DNA of 38,684 nt from Phoronis australis (GCA_002633005.1 NMRA01000356.1:385095-423778); one strand, 5' to 3'; shown: positions 30,901 through 37,264, counted from the stretch's first letter. Numbers and translations are program-made. The notes: generated by a model not told the origin, from the sequence alone.

Positions 30901-31782
30901 AATAGCTTGACAGCATACCTAATTGTAACCATGCTAAGGTGTCTGAACTGATCTGACATCTGAATGAAGCTCTGTTGATTTGAATGGTCTAGTAATCTGT
31001 GAATCAACTCGCGCTTGAAATCATGTACCGTATATACTGCACCTGTTTGTAACTCAATTTTTTCAACAGGACCTTTTGTGATTATGTGGCTCCATGTTGG
31101 TAATAGTTTCATTGAAACCAGAAATACATGGAAAAGAATCTATTGTTGTAGCATATGTGCAGGGGATTCACACCATATTTTACTTTTTGTTTGTGGTACA
31201 ACACACTAACTATGGTCAGCTTGGCCTTACTGCATTTGCTGGAACCTTATTGGCCGGATATATGCTCTATCTAGACCCCGACTTTGTGAATGCTACGGTT
31301 GGAGTAATAATTCTGTGGCAAGGCACAAACTTCGTGGGTCAGACTCTTTATCTTTTAACCAGTCACTATAAACACAGTCCAGATGTCAAATATTGTGCCT
31401 GGACCTTATGTGAGTCAGCTGATTGGCTAAAGTCTGACCATTAGACCACTATCTATATCAGAATAATTTATATTTTAGGGCTACAATACCAATATTGTTA
31501 TAGTTATCACCCGCGTGTCCATTACTATTGTAGGCTGCAGCTGGTCAGTACTCCTTCATTCCCTTCATAGTTATGCTGGCCATCTTCATCACGTTCCTGT
31601 TCAAATTTCTGCCAGAGACGAAAAACAAGAGCTTCGAGGAGATACAAGAGTTGTTCCGCAAGTCCAACTCACGCACACCTGCAGAGAACTCTCATGCCAC
31701 CAGGGGTCAGGAGGGTGAGAAAAGGTCTGCCACTGAGGAGTCTAGTCTTGTTCATTCTTCTAAAGGTTCATCGAGGTTGTAA
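9835..31782 (+). CDS. SLC2A1-like: Class I facilitative glucose transporter (GLUT1-like), gene-level entry, first coding exon missing
   Basis: Twelve-pass sugar transporter of the major facilitator superfamily, expected to move glucose down its gradient across the plasma membrane. Eleven exons (listed separately) splice with GT-AG borders and compatible phases into 504 codons plus TAA. Signatures in order: [10 protein letters not shown] in helix 1, two N-glycosylation sequons (NVT, NRT) in the first outer loop, DKFGRKRG in loop 2-3, EVAPNKLRG in loop 4-5, PESPR after helix 6, [17 protein letters not shown] in helix 7, GRRTL in loop 8-9, GPGSIPW in helix 10, NWTCNFIVG in helix 11 and PETKN after helix 12. 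A Ser/Glu-rich tail ends the protein. The length fits the usual 490-520 residues. The small exon with the initiator Met (six codons in mammals, from memory) was not identified. Class I assignment rests on motif spacing and exon structure; the exact orthologue (GLUT1/2/3/4) cannot be settled, since an invertebrate gene may precede that split. Its 3' neighbour TXNL1 is convergent. Confidence 0.95.
9931..10680 (+). other. GLUT intron 1, left part
   Basis: Intronic sequence between the exon 2 donor and the 78-bp minisatellite; no further structure seen. Confidence 0.5.
10681..10982 (+). repeat. 78-bp minisatellite, left block (interrupted)
   Basis: Three full and one partial copy of a 78-bp unit (starts 10681, 10759, 10837, 10915) with TGGATGTGTTGAT and GACTGGCATCATGATG. 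The fourth copy is cut at TA (10981-10982) by the 4.3 kb element and resumes at 15318. Confidence 0.93.
13229..13641 (+). other. Possible spliced transcript within the 4.3-kb element
   Basis: CAACAG|GTAAGTG at about 13240 and TTTTTCTTTTCAG|GTCG at about 13629 form a consensus donor/acceptor pair 390 bp apart. The joined frame stops within a few codons, so any transcript would be non-coding here or the sites are chance. Confidence 0.2.
14600..15060 (+). repeat. Degenerate array with palindromic cores, inside the 4.3-kb element
   Basis: Variants of ATTGAGAAAGCGCAT recur at 14612, 14723, 14867, 14951 and 15030 (irregular spacing 79-144), alternating with GGGAAC..TCTTTGTGCG and a palindrome-like core best preserved as GTGCGTC-AAC-GACGCAC near 15006-15022. 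Decayed versions (GTGCGTCAACAACGCAA, GTGCGCCGAATACGCAA) occur in the other units. Confidence 0.6.
15318..15460 (+). repeat. 78-bp minisatellite, right block
   Basis: Completes the interrupted unit (15318-15329), then one full unit (15330-15407) and a diverged partial unit to about 15460. Confidence 0.9.
15461..16086 (+). other. GLUT intron 1, middle part
   Basis: Intronic or old repeat sequence, no gene; holds the heat-shock-element-like site at 15840-15857. Confidence 0.45.
15840..15857. promoter_or_regulatory. Perfect four-unit heat-shock-element-like site
   Basis: TTC-TA-GAA-CT-TTC-TG-GAA: four alternating GAA/TTC units, each separated by exactly two bases, the consensus for a trimeric heat shock factor site. 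A further GAA-TA-TTC lies at 15942-15949. Located in GLUT intron 1 next to LINE relics, so it may be element-borne; function untested. Confidence 0.4.
16182..16724 (-). pseudogene. LINE ORF2 C-terminal zf-RVT-like region (copy 2)
   Basis: 180-codon open frame with [14 protein letters not shown], then [13 protein letters not shown] and FW, the C-x2-C...H-x4-C pattern that closes ORF2 in many L1/Tx1 LINEs. The frame extends upstream of the first Met ([19 protein letters not shown]), so it is a fragment, not a gene start. Confidence 0.8.
16873..17376. mobile_element. PIF/Harbinger-like MITE inside LINE copy 2
   Basis: Left end GCGCCTTTCATACT and right end, read inverted, GGCCCTTTCATATT. It is flanked by TTA (16870-16872) and TTC (17377-17379), an imperfect 3-base duplication. 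Subterminal CGTCGACGC occurs near both ends. Several GTTAAC and TATGAA motifs repeat inside. 504 bp, no coding capacity. End sequence and 3-bp target fit PIF/Harbinger. Confidence 0.65.
17918..18481 (-). pseudogene. LINE ORF2 C-terminal region (copy 1)
   Basis: 187-codon open frame with [15 protein letters not shown], then [17 protein letters not shown]. The first Cys pair is degenerate (CTLY instead of CxxC), so the zinc knuckle is already damaged. Homologous to the copy 2 frame at 16182-16724. Confidence 0.8.
18952..19721 (-). pseudogene. LINE reverse transcriptase domain (copy 1), broken
   Basis: Two overlapping frames. 19721-19383 carries [32 protein letters not shown] and [12 protein letters not shown] (first catalytic Asp). 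19401-18952 carries [11 protein letters not shown] and the YADDT box (19102-19116). Order and spacing are those of a non-LTR reverse transcriptase. A frameshift near 19390 and an oligo-A insertion break the reading frame. Confidence 0.88.
19896..20120 (+). other. GLUT intron 1, right end
   Basis: Unique intronic sequence between the LINE truncation point and the exon 3 acceptor. Confidence 0.5.
20121..20281 (+). CDS. SLC2A1-like: GLUT exon 3: outer loop 1 and helix 2
   Basis: ATTGCAG acceptor, then GTG ATT CAA; the exon ends GGAAG|GTATAA in the middle of the Arg codon of the KFGR motif. It is 161 bp long. The outer loop carries two adjacent N-glycosylation sequons (NVT and NRT). Helix 2 contains [12 protein letters not shown]. 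The preceding intron is about 10.2 kb and full of mobile elements. Confidence 0.95.
21028..21255 (+). repeat. 38-bp minisatellite, six copies
   Basis: Units start at 21028, 21066, 21104, 21142, 21180 and 21218, with TCATTAGATGTACTTTG and CTGTCCAAACCAACA. The last copy is the most diverged. In the GLUT intron between exons 3 and 4. Confidence 0.95.
21526..21650 (+). CDS. SLC2A1-like: GLUT exon 4: helices 3-4
   Basis: TTCTTGCAG acceptor; the first base completes the Arg codon split by the previous intron, and the exon ends CACTGTG|GTATGT with one base of a Gly codon. It encodes [15 protein letters not shown], then SKLALSYE and [10 protein letters not shown]. Its 125 bp plus the first 116 bp of the next exon equal the 241-bp vertebrate exon, so an intron interrupts that exon here. 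Confidence 0.94.
21860..22530. repeat. Foldback-type element with tandem-repeat arms
   Basis: The left arm (21860-22030) is a run of about five roughly 22-bp units of the type AAATTTATCATGTCAGGAC. The right arm (22275-22530) contains the inverted units (GGTCCTGACATGATAAATT type). Outer sequence also pairs (AAGAATTAAAA left, TTTTTAATTCTTG right). The spacer of about 245 bp has no gene. Arms built from inverted tandem repeats resemble Foldback elements. Confidence 0.65.
22531..22886 (+). other. GLUT intron, right part
   Basis: AT-rich sequence before the exon 5 acceptor; no repeat or exon seen. Confidence 0.45.
22887..23057 (+). CDS. SLC2A1-like: GLUT exon 5: helices 4-6
   Basis: CTGTTGCAG acceptor; the exon ends CTGTTAG|GTGAGC. 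It encodes [15 protein letters not shown], the loop 4-5 signature with Glu and Arg seven apart (EVAPNKLRG), helix 5 ([15 protein letters not shown]), then VCGLDMVLG and GWPILL at the start of helix 6. Vertebrate genes split after the VSQ position; here coding runs straight through CAG GTG with no intron. Confidence 0.94.
   Translation, partial: ASTPVWHPCTCPRWLPISCGVPLGWSTSWLLPLLYSCRRCVDWTWSWVQRVAGQSC
23589..23696 (+). CDS. SLC2A1-like: GLUT exon 6: helix 6 and PESPR motif
   Basis: TTATTTCCAG acceptor; the exon ends GTACAGG|GTAAGA. It encodes [31 protein letters not shown] and the start of the large cytoplasmic loop. PESPR is the strictly conserved sugar-porter signature after helix 6. 55 bp from the previous exon plus these 108 bp equal the 163-bp vertebrate exon. 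Confidence 0.94.
24111..24199 (+). CDS. SLC2A1-like: GLUT exon 7: central cytoplasmic loop
   Basis: GATATTTTAG acceptor and GAAAACAAG|GTTTGT donor. It encodes [14 protein letters not shown] followed by a Lys/Glu/Asp-rich stretch ([15 protein letters not shown]), the intracellular helical loop between the two six-helix halves. KLRG and DV..DL..M are family-typical. 89 bp plus 99 bp of the next exon equal the 188-bp vertebrate exon. Confidence 0.92.
24200..24889 (+). other. GLUT intron between exons 7 and 8, left part
   Basis: No gene; a C9 run near 24790 is the only oddity. Confidence 0.45.
24890..25375 (-). repeat. Dispersed repeat family 2, copy B (- orientation)
   Basis: Inverted, about 75% identical (by eye) copy of 3590-4010. 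On the minus strand it retains open stretches ([48 protein letters not shown]) in broken frames, which suggests descent from a protein-coding element; the family is not recognised. The small hairpin GTATCCCGACT/AGTTGGGATAC is at 25311-25345. Confidence 0.78.
25376..26880 (+). other. GLUT intron between exons 7 and 8, right part
   Basis: No gene. Contains the perfect 12-bp hairpin at 26683-26721. Confidence 0.45.
26683..26721. repeat. Perfect 12-bp hairpin in GLUT intron
   Basis: GTCAAACCCCAC at 26683-26694 and GTGGGGTTTGAC at 26710-26721 with a 15-base loop, 160 bases upstream of exon 8. Confidence 0.5.
26881..26979 (+). CDS. SLC2A1-like: GLUT exon 8: helix 7
   Basis: CCCTGAAG acceptor (weak pyrimidine tract) and AATGCG|GTAAGT donor, phase 0 at both ends. 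It encodes [20 protein letters not shown], then [12 protein letters not shown] in helix 7. The class I QLS triplet is HLS here, and the usual Ser before GINAV is Gly. A 62-bp minisatellite begins seven bases into the following intron. Confidence 0.94.
26987..27234 (+). repeat. 62-bp minisatellite, four copies, abutting the exon 8 donor
   Basis: Units start at 26987, 27049, 27111 and 27173 (TGACCATGTATTCC, then CACTTATTGAATCTG). The first unit begins at base 8 of the intron, sharing the GTTACAA sequence with the splice donor. Confidence 0.95.
27578..27865 (+). repeat. 45-bp minisatellite, six full copies
   Basis: Units start at 27578, 27623, 27668, 27713, 27758 and 27803, plus a partial one at 27848 (AAACACAGCCCGTGTCAGAG, then TACCTT). 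Because 45 is a multiple of three, all frames stay constant and one reads a repeated 15-residue peptide (27602-27955). It lies in the intron 110 bases before exon 9. Confidence 0.95.
27974..28186 (+). CDS. SLC2A1-like: GLUT exon 9: helices 7-9
   Basis: GTTGTTTCAG acceptor and CTCATG|GTACGT donor, phase 0 at both ends, 71 codons. It encodes [13 protein letters not shown], helix 8 ([16 protein letters not shown]), the loop 8-9 signature [11 protein letters not shown] and helix 9. Two vertebrate exons (105 and 102 bp from memory) are fused here as 111 + 102 bp, the extra six bases being a two-residue insertion. Confidence 0.95.
28712..28895. repeat. Near-perfect 89-bp-arm palindrome in GLUT intron
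   Basis: 28712-28800 pairs with 28807-28895 across a 6-base loop, with five mismatches in 89 (94%). Arms run AAACAGCTTATTATTT..., AAAAATTGAATTTC, CTCAAAAGCGAGGCC. A transcript of the sense strand would fold into a single long hairpin. Most likely a snapback MITE; no target duplication is evident. Confidence 0.9.
29181..29256 (+). CDS. SLC2A1-like: GLUT exon 10: helix 10, first half
   Basis: CTGCTTTCAG acceptor; the exon ends GGCCCAG|GTACAT with one base of the second Gly codon of GPG. It encodes [20 protein letters not shown] and FAIGP. 76 bp plus 128 bp of the next exon equal the 204-bp vertebrate exon, so an intron sits inside the GPGPIPW signature. Confidence 0.93.
29405..29727. mobile_element. 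TA-flanked MITE (Tc1/mariner-like ends)
   Basis: Left CAGGGTGTCTCAA and right TTGGGACACCCTG are inverted complements with one mismatch; TA flanks both sides (29403-29404, 29728-29729). 323 bp, non-coding, in the intron after GLUT exon 10. Confidence 0.75.
29972..30099 (+). CDS. SLC2A1-like: GLUT exon 11: helices 10-11
   Basis: CTTTCTCAG acceptor and CTACAG|GTATAC donor. It encodes [19 protein letters not shown] and [13 protein letters not shown]. The first Trp (of IPW) corresponds to the inhibitor/sugar-site Trp388 of GLUT1, and ELFAQG.R is the loop 10-11 signature. It ends phase 0 at PPLQ. Confidence 0.94.
30100..31533 (+). other. Last GLUT intron
   Basis: 1.4 kb intron. It holds the unexplained open frame 31094-31444 and a short inverted repeat (GGACCAAG near 30236, CTTTGGTCC near 30272). 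Confidence 0.6.
31094..31444 (+). other. Unexplained hydrophobic open frame in last GLUT intron
   Basis: ATG-initiated, 116 codons. The middle ([37 protein letters not shown]) looks like two membrane helices separated by DPDFVN. An ACTAAC branch-like sequence and TATGGTCAG precede CTT at 31220 in exactly the phase of the GLUT exon 11 donor, so it could be an alternative terminal exon; but it lacks the PETK motif and the family is not recognised. Could equally be chance or a gene relic. Confidence 0.2.
31534..31782 (+). CDS. SLC2A1-like: GLUT exon 12: helix 12 and C-terminal tail
   Basis: CTATTGTAG acceptor, 82 codons plus TAA. It encodes [11 protein letters not shown], helix 12 ([14 protein letters not shown]), [16 protein letters not shown] and a polar tail of about 45 residues. 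PETKG of mammals is PETKN here. The tail is Ser/Thr/Glu-rich and ends SSKGSSRL. Its last part has a decayed duplicate about 1 kb downstream. Confidence 0.94.
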   Translation, partial: AAAGQYSFIPFIVMLAIFITFLFKFLPETKNKSFEEIQELFRKSNSRTPAENSHATRGQEGEKRSATEESSLVHSSKGSSRL

Positions 31783-31840
31783 CGTAACATGAATATATGT
31801 CTCAATCTTGTTTCGCAGTACTGAGTAAGTCTTGAATTTG

Positions 31841-31846
31841 AATAAA
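31841..31846 (+). terminator. Candidate poly(A) signal for GLUT
   Basis: AATAAA lies 59 bases after the GLUT stop codon. Further AATAAA hexamers lie at 32419, 34045, 35378 and 35474, so a much longer 3' UTR is possible. The close one lies before the piggyBac-like insertion and would escape it. Confidence 0.35.
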
Positions 31847-31900
31847 GTGGACAGTGGCTACAGAGAACTGGTGAGGACTTGAATGTGAGATGAAGTTTAA

Positions 31901-32638
31901 CCCTTATCTTGCTGTGGACGAGTACACTCGCCCAAATGTTTGTTTAAAACCTGCTGTCAAGTTAATCACTTGCCTACTGCCAGCAAGTTTCCATGCCACA
32001 AGACCAAGGCAACTTCAGATCATTGATTTATAATTACCTGTATGTTTATTTATTATGTGAGCATAGTACGTACTTGAAAGATGTCCACCCATTTGTCATT
32101 TGAAGTATGTTTGTGAGTTTTAGTTCACAAGTTATACATTTTCTGTGGTTTATTTGCTGGAATTTTGGAAATGCTGAAGTCACAACAATTAGGAAGGTTA
32201 CACTGGACCATTTAGTTGAAATTTTTGTGGAAGTTGAGTTTGATTTGTGGATAAAATTTGAAGCTAAAGGTGACAAAGAAATAAAAAATCTTTGCATAGG
32301 CCTCAGCTTGGCAAAGACTTGTTGATTTTTGATTCTCAATATAACAGATTTAATTCTCAAGATGATCGTCGAAATCTAATGTCCATTTTTGTGTTATTTA
32401 CCGTAAAGAAACAACAGAAATAAAATAAGATTTGTCAAGTTCACCTGTATCTCTACATTTTTTCTGTTGACACATTTTGTCTATGACGAGTATTTATCAT
32501 TCAAATTGTGCGTCAGGACCAACATCTTATATAACACAAAGAACTTTCTAAAACAACCCTCTCTGCAGCTAACTGGTAACCTACTTAGACTTAGTGTACA
32601 GTAAGCTGTTTTGAAACATGGGCTCAGCAGGATAAGGG
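31901..32638. mobile_element. piggyBac-like MITE just downstream of GLUT
   Basis: TTAA (31897-31900) then CCCTTATCTTGCTG; right end CAGCAGGATAAGGG then TTAA (32639-32642). 13 of 14 bases pair. GGACGAGTACACTCG inside the left end is like piggyBac subterminal sequence. 738 bp, no transposase recognised. It begins 118 bases after the GLUT stop, so it would lie in a long 3' UTR. Confidence 0.72.
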
Positions 32639-32736
32639 TTAATCAATGATATACTCACCCATTAACTGATGTGTACATTTTGTCTTTAAAATGGCTAATT
32701 ACTTTCAAAAGTGCACAATAATTGTTAAACAGATTC

Positions 32737-32802
32737 CTGGAGGGTGAGAAAAGGCTGCCACATAGGATTCTTTTCTCTTTAGATTAGGTTGTAGTGTAGC
32801 AT
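32737..32802 (+). pseudogene. Decayed duplicate of the end of GLUT exon 12
   Basis: GGAGGGTGAGAAAAGG, then CTGCCAC, GGTTGTA and GTAGCAT match 31709-31794 (the last 24 codons and first bases of the 3' UTR) with small gaps. It is not open. Probably an old local duplication. Confidence 0.5.
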
Positions 32803-33460
32803 CTGCTTAGTGCGTTATTTTGTTTTTGTGCTTTCTGATTTTGGGTTTTCTTAGCATTGGTACATCCTTATGCAACATCCAAGCTGTTCAGAAACCTATT
32901 CCAACATTATGTGGACATGTCACACGCAAACTTGTCACACATCAACTTAACAGTGTTTTGTATTGTTAAGTGGTGCAATGATAATGTTGTATTTTATCTT
33001 CCTGGTTTGACAAGGATATTTGGGTTTACTGTGAAGCATCTTTTAATTAAAGCGGTGTTGTTAAGTGTTATTCTTCTGTTGTTTTGTTCTTGCTGCATCA
33101 TTCTGAGTCTTGGATTCTATCTCAACTTCTCAACTCAAATTGAGGTTACTTCTTCAACTGCATTGAAAACTTTATTTTCAAATGCTATGAAGACTAGTGA
33201 AGGCTGGCTTTGACCTTTTTTACCTACAAATATTGCCAAATTTGTTTTTCAAGGACGACAGTCAAACCGCATTGCAACGAATGTCGCCGTAACTAGAGTT
33301 CAGTGTAATTACCATATCAACTATGTCTTCAGTACAGCTAGCGTAGGACTAGTGTAATCTAATGTGGTGTCAACATTTTGAGCAGGCAAGCTGTATTTTG
33401 GTTCGGCTGGACTTGGTTGCTACAAATCAAAGTCTCTGCATCCCTTGTGCCTTCTGCGGT

Positions 33461-33535
33461 GCACCAGGCGTGCTTAGGCCACATAGTTGGGCTCATAATG
33501 CACCAGGCGTGCTTAAGCCAAACAGTTGTACTCAC
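33461..33535 (+). repeat. Two-copy 39-bp tandem repeat
   Basis: GCACCAGGCGTGCTTA at 33461 and 33500, each followed by GCCA and AGTTG, then CTCA. Confidence 0.75.
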
Positions 33536-34264
33536 TTCGTCGCTTGTATCTGGATAGTTGTTCAAACCCTGCTCATAATGAAGTAGAATTCTTCAATGTT
33601 ATTTTTTGTGAAGAAAAATGATAATGAAATCCTGTGCCACAGTGTGCGTCAAATATCAGATGAATCAGTATACTGGACTCAAGTAAGACTCATTTGGAAC
33701 ATAATTGTCAGAGGATATTGCATTCTTGTGTCATTACTTTGAAATGCCTTATGCATTTGGCACGTTTTTACACCCCGTTATTCGTATTTTTTGCCAAGAT
33801 TGAATGAAAGTGCTTATTTTTAACAAGTCACTGTTTTCACATCCTGGAAGATCCAGGTGTTTTAAGACACAGGTGTTCCATTGTCCTTGTGCAATGCATA
33901 CCTTTTGTTGGTGAGAAATACGTCTTCTTGGGATGGCATTTGTGTTTGATAGTCATCTCTTGCTGCACAATGTTACTTTGGAATATCTTTCACTGTAATT
34001 GTTGCAGTTTTGAAGTATTCAGCCATTTTTACTTACATTTGATGAATAAAAATATTTTGCTTGCTGTTTTAAGATTACAAGCTGAATGTCATGTCATGAA
34101 TGTTTTCCCATTTCATCTGTTGTAAACCTTGCCCACAAATCTGATGTCCTCTTTTTAAGAGAGATATAAAGACTAAATATTGTGATTTATCTGGCCCACA
34201 ACCACATTTCAACAAATGTATATATACTTGCATACCCGGTGTGTATATTTATGTGCGAGTATAG

Positions 34265-34293
34265 ACACACACACACACATATGTATATATATG
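34265..34293 (+). repeat. (AC)n-(AT)n microsatellite
   Basis: About seven AC units run into an ATATGTATATATATG tract. Confidence 0.85.
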
Positions 34294-35393
34294 TTCTATT
34301 TTTCTTATTGTTTTGCCTTTTCTATAAAAAGTTGCTTTGATGTTACAATCAGCAAACAAATGTTATCAATTGCACCAGATATCAAAAGTGGTTAAAAAAA
34401 TAAACAGCATTAGTTCATACTTATTTCTGGATTTGTATCGAGTCACATGTTTATCTTGCCTGATGAGTTGATGCAGATTTCATGGTCGTTTGTGTTTCAT
34501 TTACTGTCTATGTGCCCCTACCCCCATGTGTTCTGTTTCGTGTGGCTTTGTGGTCATGGTTTGTAGTGTAAATTTTGCATCATCATTTGATAATGTCTCC
34601 AGTAGTGGTAGGGGCAATTCTGGTGACAAGATTTTTGAGGTCGTAAAAGCACACCTCTATCCCTCATTTGCTCGAGTAACCCTAGATATTAACGAGTAAA
34701 ACCGTCTCGTTATTCACTGAAATGTTTCAAACTTTCGCAATACTTATAGAAAAGTTTCATGAAATGCAGCTCAGTAATTGGTCAAAACACTACCAAACAT
34801 ACTATTTACAACTCACAGTTTTATTACTGAATGAATGCTTATTAATTTGGAACATTGTGGCAGCAAATACAATGTGTTTCTATGGAACAGGGAGGCTACT
34901 GTCCCATGACTTGCTGGAACTTGGTGACACCATGAAACTGCATTCATCTGTTAATGACCCTCTCCAGCTTTACCTGCAATCTAAAAACACAAAGAATGGT
35001 TACCGTAAAAACAGTTCGAGCAAATCATGGATACTCGATAAGATGAAGGCGATAAATACAGTTATACTGAGAAATTTTATCCAAGAAGAAAACCAAGCTG
35101 TCTGAAGGGCCAACCGCACTAACAGGAACATGTAATGTGGAACTTGTCAGAGTTGAGTGAAAATGCGACTTGTGCATGTCCAACTTCTGTGAGTTTTACT
35201 GTAACGTTATTTTCTGTAACAGAAATCACTTGCATTGTGAACTTCACTATGCTCATGACCTTATTTTTGTACAGTACAGTACTGACGGTATCAATTAGTC
35301 TCTTAGTTTTTCATACCCTAGACATATGCCGGTCATTATCACAATTTCAAGGTCTAAGAAAATACTCAACAAGAAAGAATAAAAGACAAGAAT

Positions 35394-35399
35394 TTTATT
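35394..35399 (-). terminator. Candidate poly(A) signal for TXNL1
   Basis: AATAAA on the minus strand, about 290 bases past the read-through stop of the last visible TXNL1 exon. Confidence 0.3.
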
Positions 35400-35710
35400 G
35401 TTTTGATTGGAAATGATGGCCGATGAATATTGCCATAACAGTTGTCAAGGCAATGATATGTGTAAATCATTTTAATAAACAATGAAATCTAGGATAAATT
35501 TTGTGCACATTTAACAGCACAGATGATGATTTCTTTGAAAACATAATGAAAAAAATATTTTGAAAGACAATTCTGGTTCTGTTTCACATTACTTAATTTT
35601 AAAAATCTGTATACTTTTGACTTATGAACACCCATTTGATGACTTAACTGATTTTTGGAAACAAAAGTTTTCCGGGTTAGCAGTTGCTAATCCTGCACTG
35701 ATGGACTTAC

Positions 35711-35815
35711 TCGTTTAAAGTCGGACATGTTTGTTGTGCTGACAGGGTTGCCAATGAACTCAAGATAATCTATCTGAGTCACCTCACCGTCTTCTTGATT
35801 ATCTTTCACAAATAA
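35711..35815 (-). CDS. TXNL1: TXNL1 last visible exon
   Basis: Minus strand: TCCTTTCCAG acceptor, 35 codons ending AAACGA|GTAAGT. If the donor is used, a further exon coding for the usual short basic C-terminus should follow below 35700; none was recognised. If it is not used, the frame reads seven more codons (VSPSVQD) to a TAG at 35687-35689. Confidence 0.85.
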
Positions 35816-36674
35816 CTGGAAAGGAAAATTCATAACTGTAATATAATACAAAATAATTTACATGTACATCATATCGGATTAAAACAGGTCATAAAAGTGG
35901 CTTTTGTTTCAATTCATGTTGCTCAAATTGACAAAAAGTATCCCTGACCATGATTCAGAACAATGTTTGTAGTTGACAATGACATTAAGCAAGAGATCCA
36001 GTATTCTATGAAGTCTATGATGTTAACCTTCATTTACAGCTAAAATAGTGCAATCACAGTGTAATGGAGAGCAGAGTGCTGAGCTAAGACTTGTGAGATA
36101 GTAAGCTAAGCTTAAAGCTCTTGTAGATGTCCAACGATTTGTTTTCCCTCATCAGGCAGTGCAGAGGTACATATTGATTGTTCCAATTTCTGTCTCCAGT
36201 GGCTGGGCTCTCGCAGTCTTTTCACTGAGCCAGAAATGTTGGAGATCTGATGGAACTCATCCTGTGAGGGTTTGTGCTTAGTTGACTGCTGGTGACTGCT
36301 TTCTTGCGAGTTGGTGCTCAGTAAATGGATTTATGAATGTGTTTGCTGGTAGACCTTGTGTTCAGCAGAGATAAGTTGAAAAATCTCTTGAACATTTGTC
36401 TGGCATCAAAATTATTGTGGGAAGCGAGAGAGAAATGAGGTAAATTAAAGTACAGAAATATTCGAAAATTTGCTGGAAATTTTGGCTGTGAAGTAATTCT
36501 TGAAAAGAAAAAATTTCAACTTTTTTTGAAAACTGTTGTATGACACTAAAATAATGGTGCATTTGTTGAATGCGAGTCCAAGAAGTGAAACTTACAATAA
36601 CACTAGAAACATTTTGGAATTTCACAAATCGCAGATTGATGACAGCTCCCTCTTCCAAATCACGCGGTTCCAAC
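35711..36674 (-). CDS. TXNL1: Thioredoxin-like protein 1, C-terminal exons (PITH domain end), gene-level entry, partial
   Basis: Two minus-strand exons (36674-36596 and 35815-35711) join in phase 0 to read LEPRDLEEGAVINLRFVKF, QNVSSVI, then LFVKDNQEDGEVTQIDYLEF and IGNPVSTTNMSDFKR. This aligns without gaps to the end of the PITH domain of TXNL1, the proteasome-associated cytosolic thioredoxin family protein; hallmarks are VKFQNV, FIG.PV and TNM.DFKR. Both exons have good acceptors (TTCCAG) and donors (GTAAGT). The thioredoxin domain and the first part of PITH were not found up to 38684, so the 5' end is presumably outside the window. The gene is convergent with GLUT. The C-terminal exon, or the true stop, is unresolved. 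Confidence 0.88.
36112..36330 (-). other. Unexplained open frame in TXNL1 intron
   Basis: Minus strand, 72 codons between stops, no ATG at the start. It reads a polar, Ser/Gln-rich stretch (STNSQESSHQQSTKHKPSQD) then ISGSVKRLREPSHW and ALPDEGKQIVGHLQEL. Composition looks protein-like, but the family is unknown; may be an exon or repeat relic. Confidence 0.2.
36596..36674 (-). CDS. TXNL1: TXNL1 penultimate visible exon
   Basis: Minus strand: CTTAACTTCCAG acceptor, 79 bases, GTTATT|GTAAGT donor. The first base completes a codon from an upstream exon; 26 codons follow, including NLRFVKFQNVSSVI, the core PITH-domain strand. Confidence 0.87.
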
Positions 36675-37264
36675 CTGGAAGTTAAGCAAAAACTTGAATA
36701 CTGAACAGTCTCAGCCGACCAAATAATATAGGACTTTAACCAAAAGAACACTCAACATTCACTAGGTGGAGCTAATGAAGAAGTGGTATTCTTTTTATGA
36801 TTTCAATTGATTAAGAATAGAAAGTCATTCAGTGGCATGGATTGGCATTTGTTGAACAAACTTCCCACTTGCCTACCTTAACCCACACCTGTTTACTAGA
36901 CAGAACCATTGTTTCACACGCACCATGAACATGATAATAAATACAGTGCTCCTTGGTGTTTAGTACATCATCAATTCTTAAGACAGCTCGTCTCCTTAAA
37001 AGTGAAGGCAACCTTTTTTCATGTCATTTATAGCAAAAATAAGGTTAATTGATTATCCCAGACATATTTTTTACTTAATTACAGCCTTTCGCATTTTAAT
37101 TAATAATTCGTCCTCTACTTTGGAAGTGACCTTTTGGGCGGCAAGAATTTCGAGCCAATTTCTTTTCATATAGTCCGACTGTTAGAGCTGTAGAGTCGGT
37201 CATTGTTCTACCTCGGTTGTGATATGTTCGGTCGTCGTTTGCTTTTGTTTACGAGTTGGTCAAC

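Larger units (their letters stand above)
32803..35686. other. Region between the convergent genes
   Basis: No conserved gene seen; may be long 3' UTR of GLUT. Contains open frames without recognisable domains (32857-33213; 34722-35105, 127 codons from ATG), a two-copy 39-bp repeat and an AC/AT microsatellite. Confidence 0.5.

Noticed and set aside
32857-33213. 118-codon hydrophobic frame
   Set aside because: Begins on TTG, no homologue recognised; likely chance in T-rich sequence.
34722-35105. 127-codon ATG open frame between the two genes
   Set aside because: No domain, biased toward Leu/Asn/Lys as expected in AT-rich DNA, no splice or promoter context; not supported as a gene.
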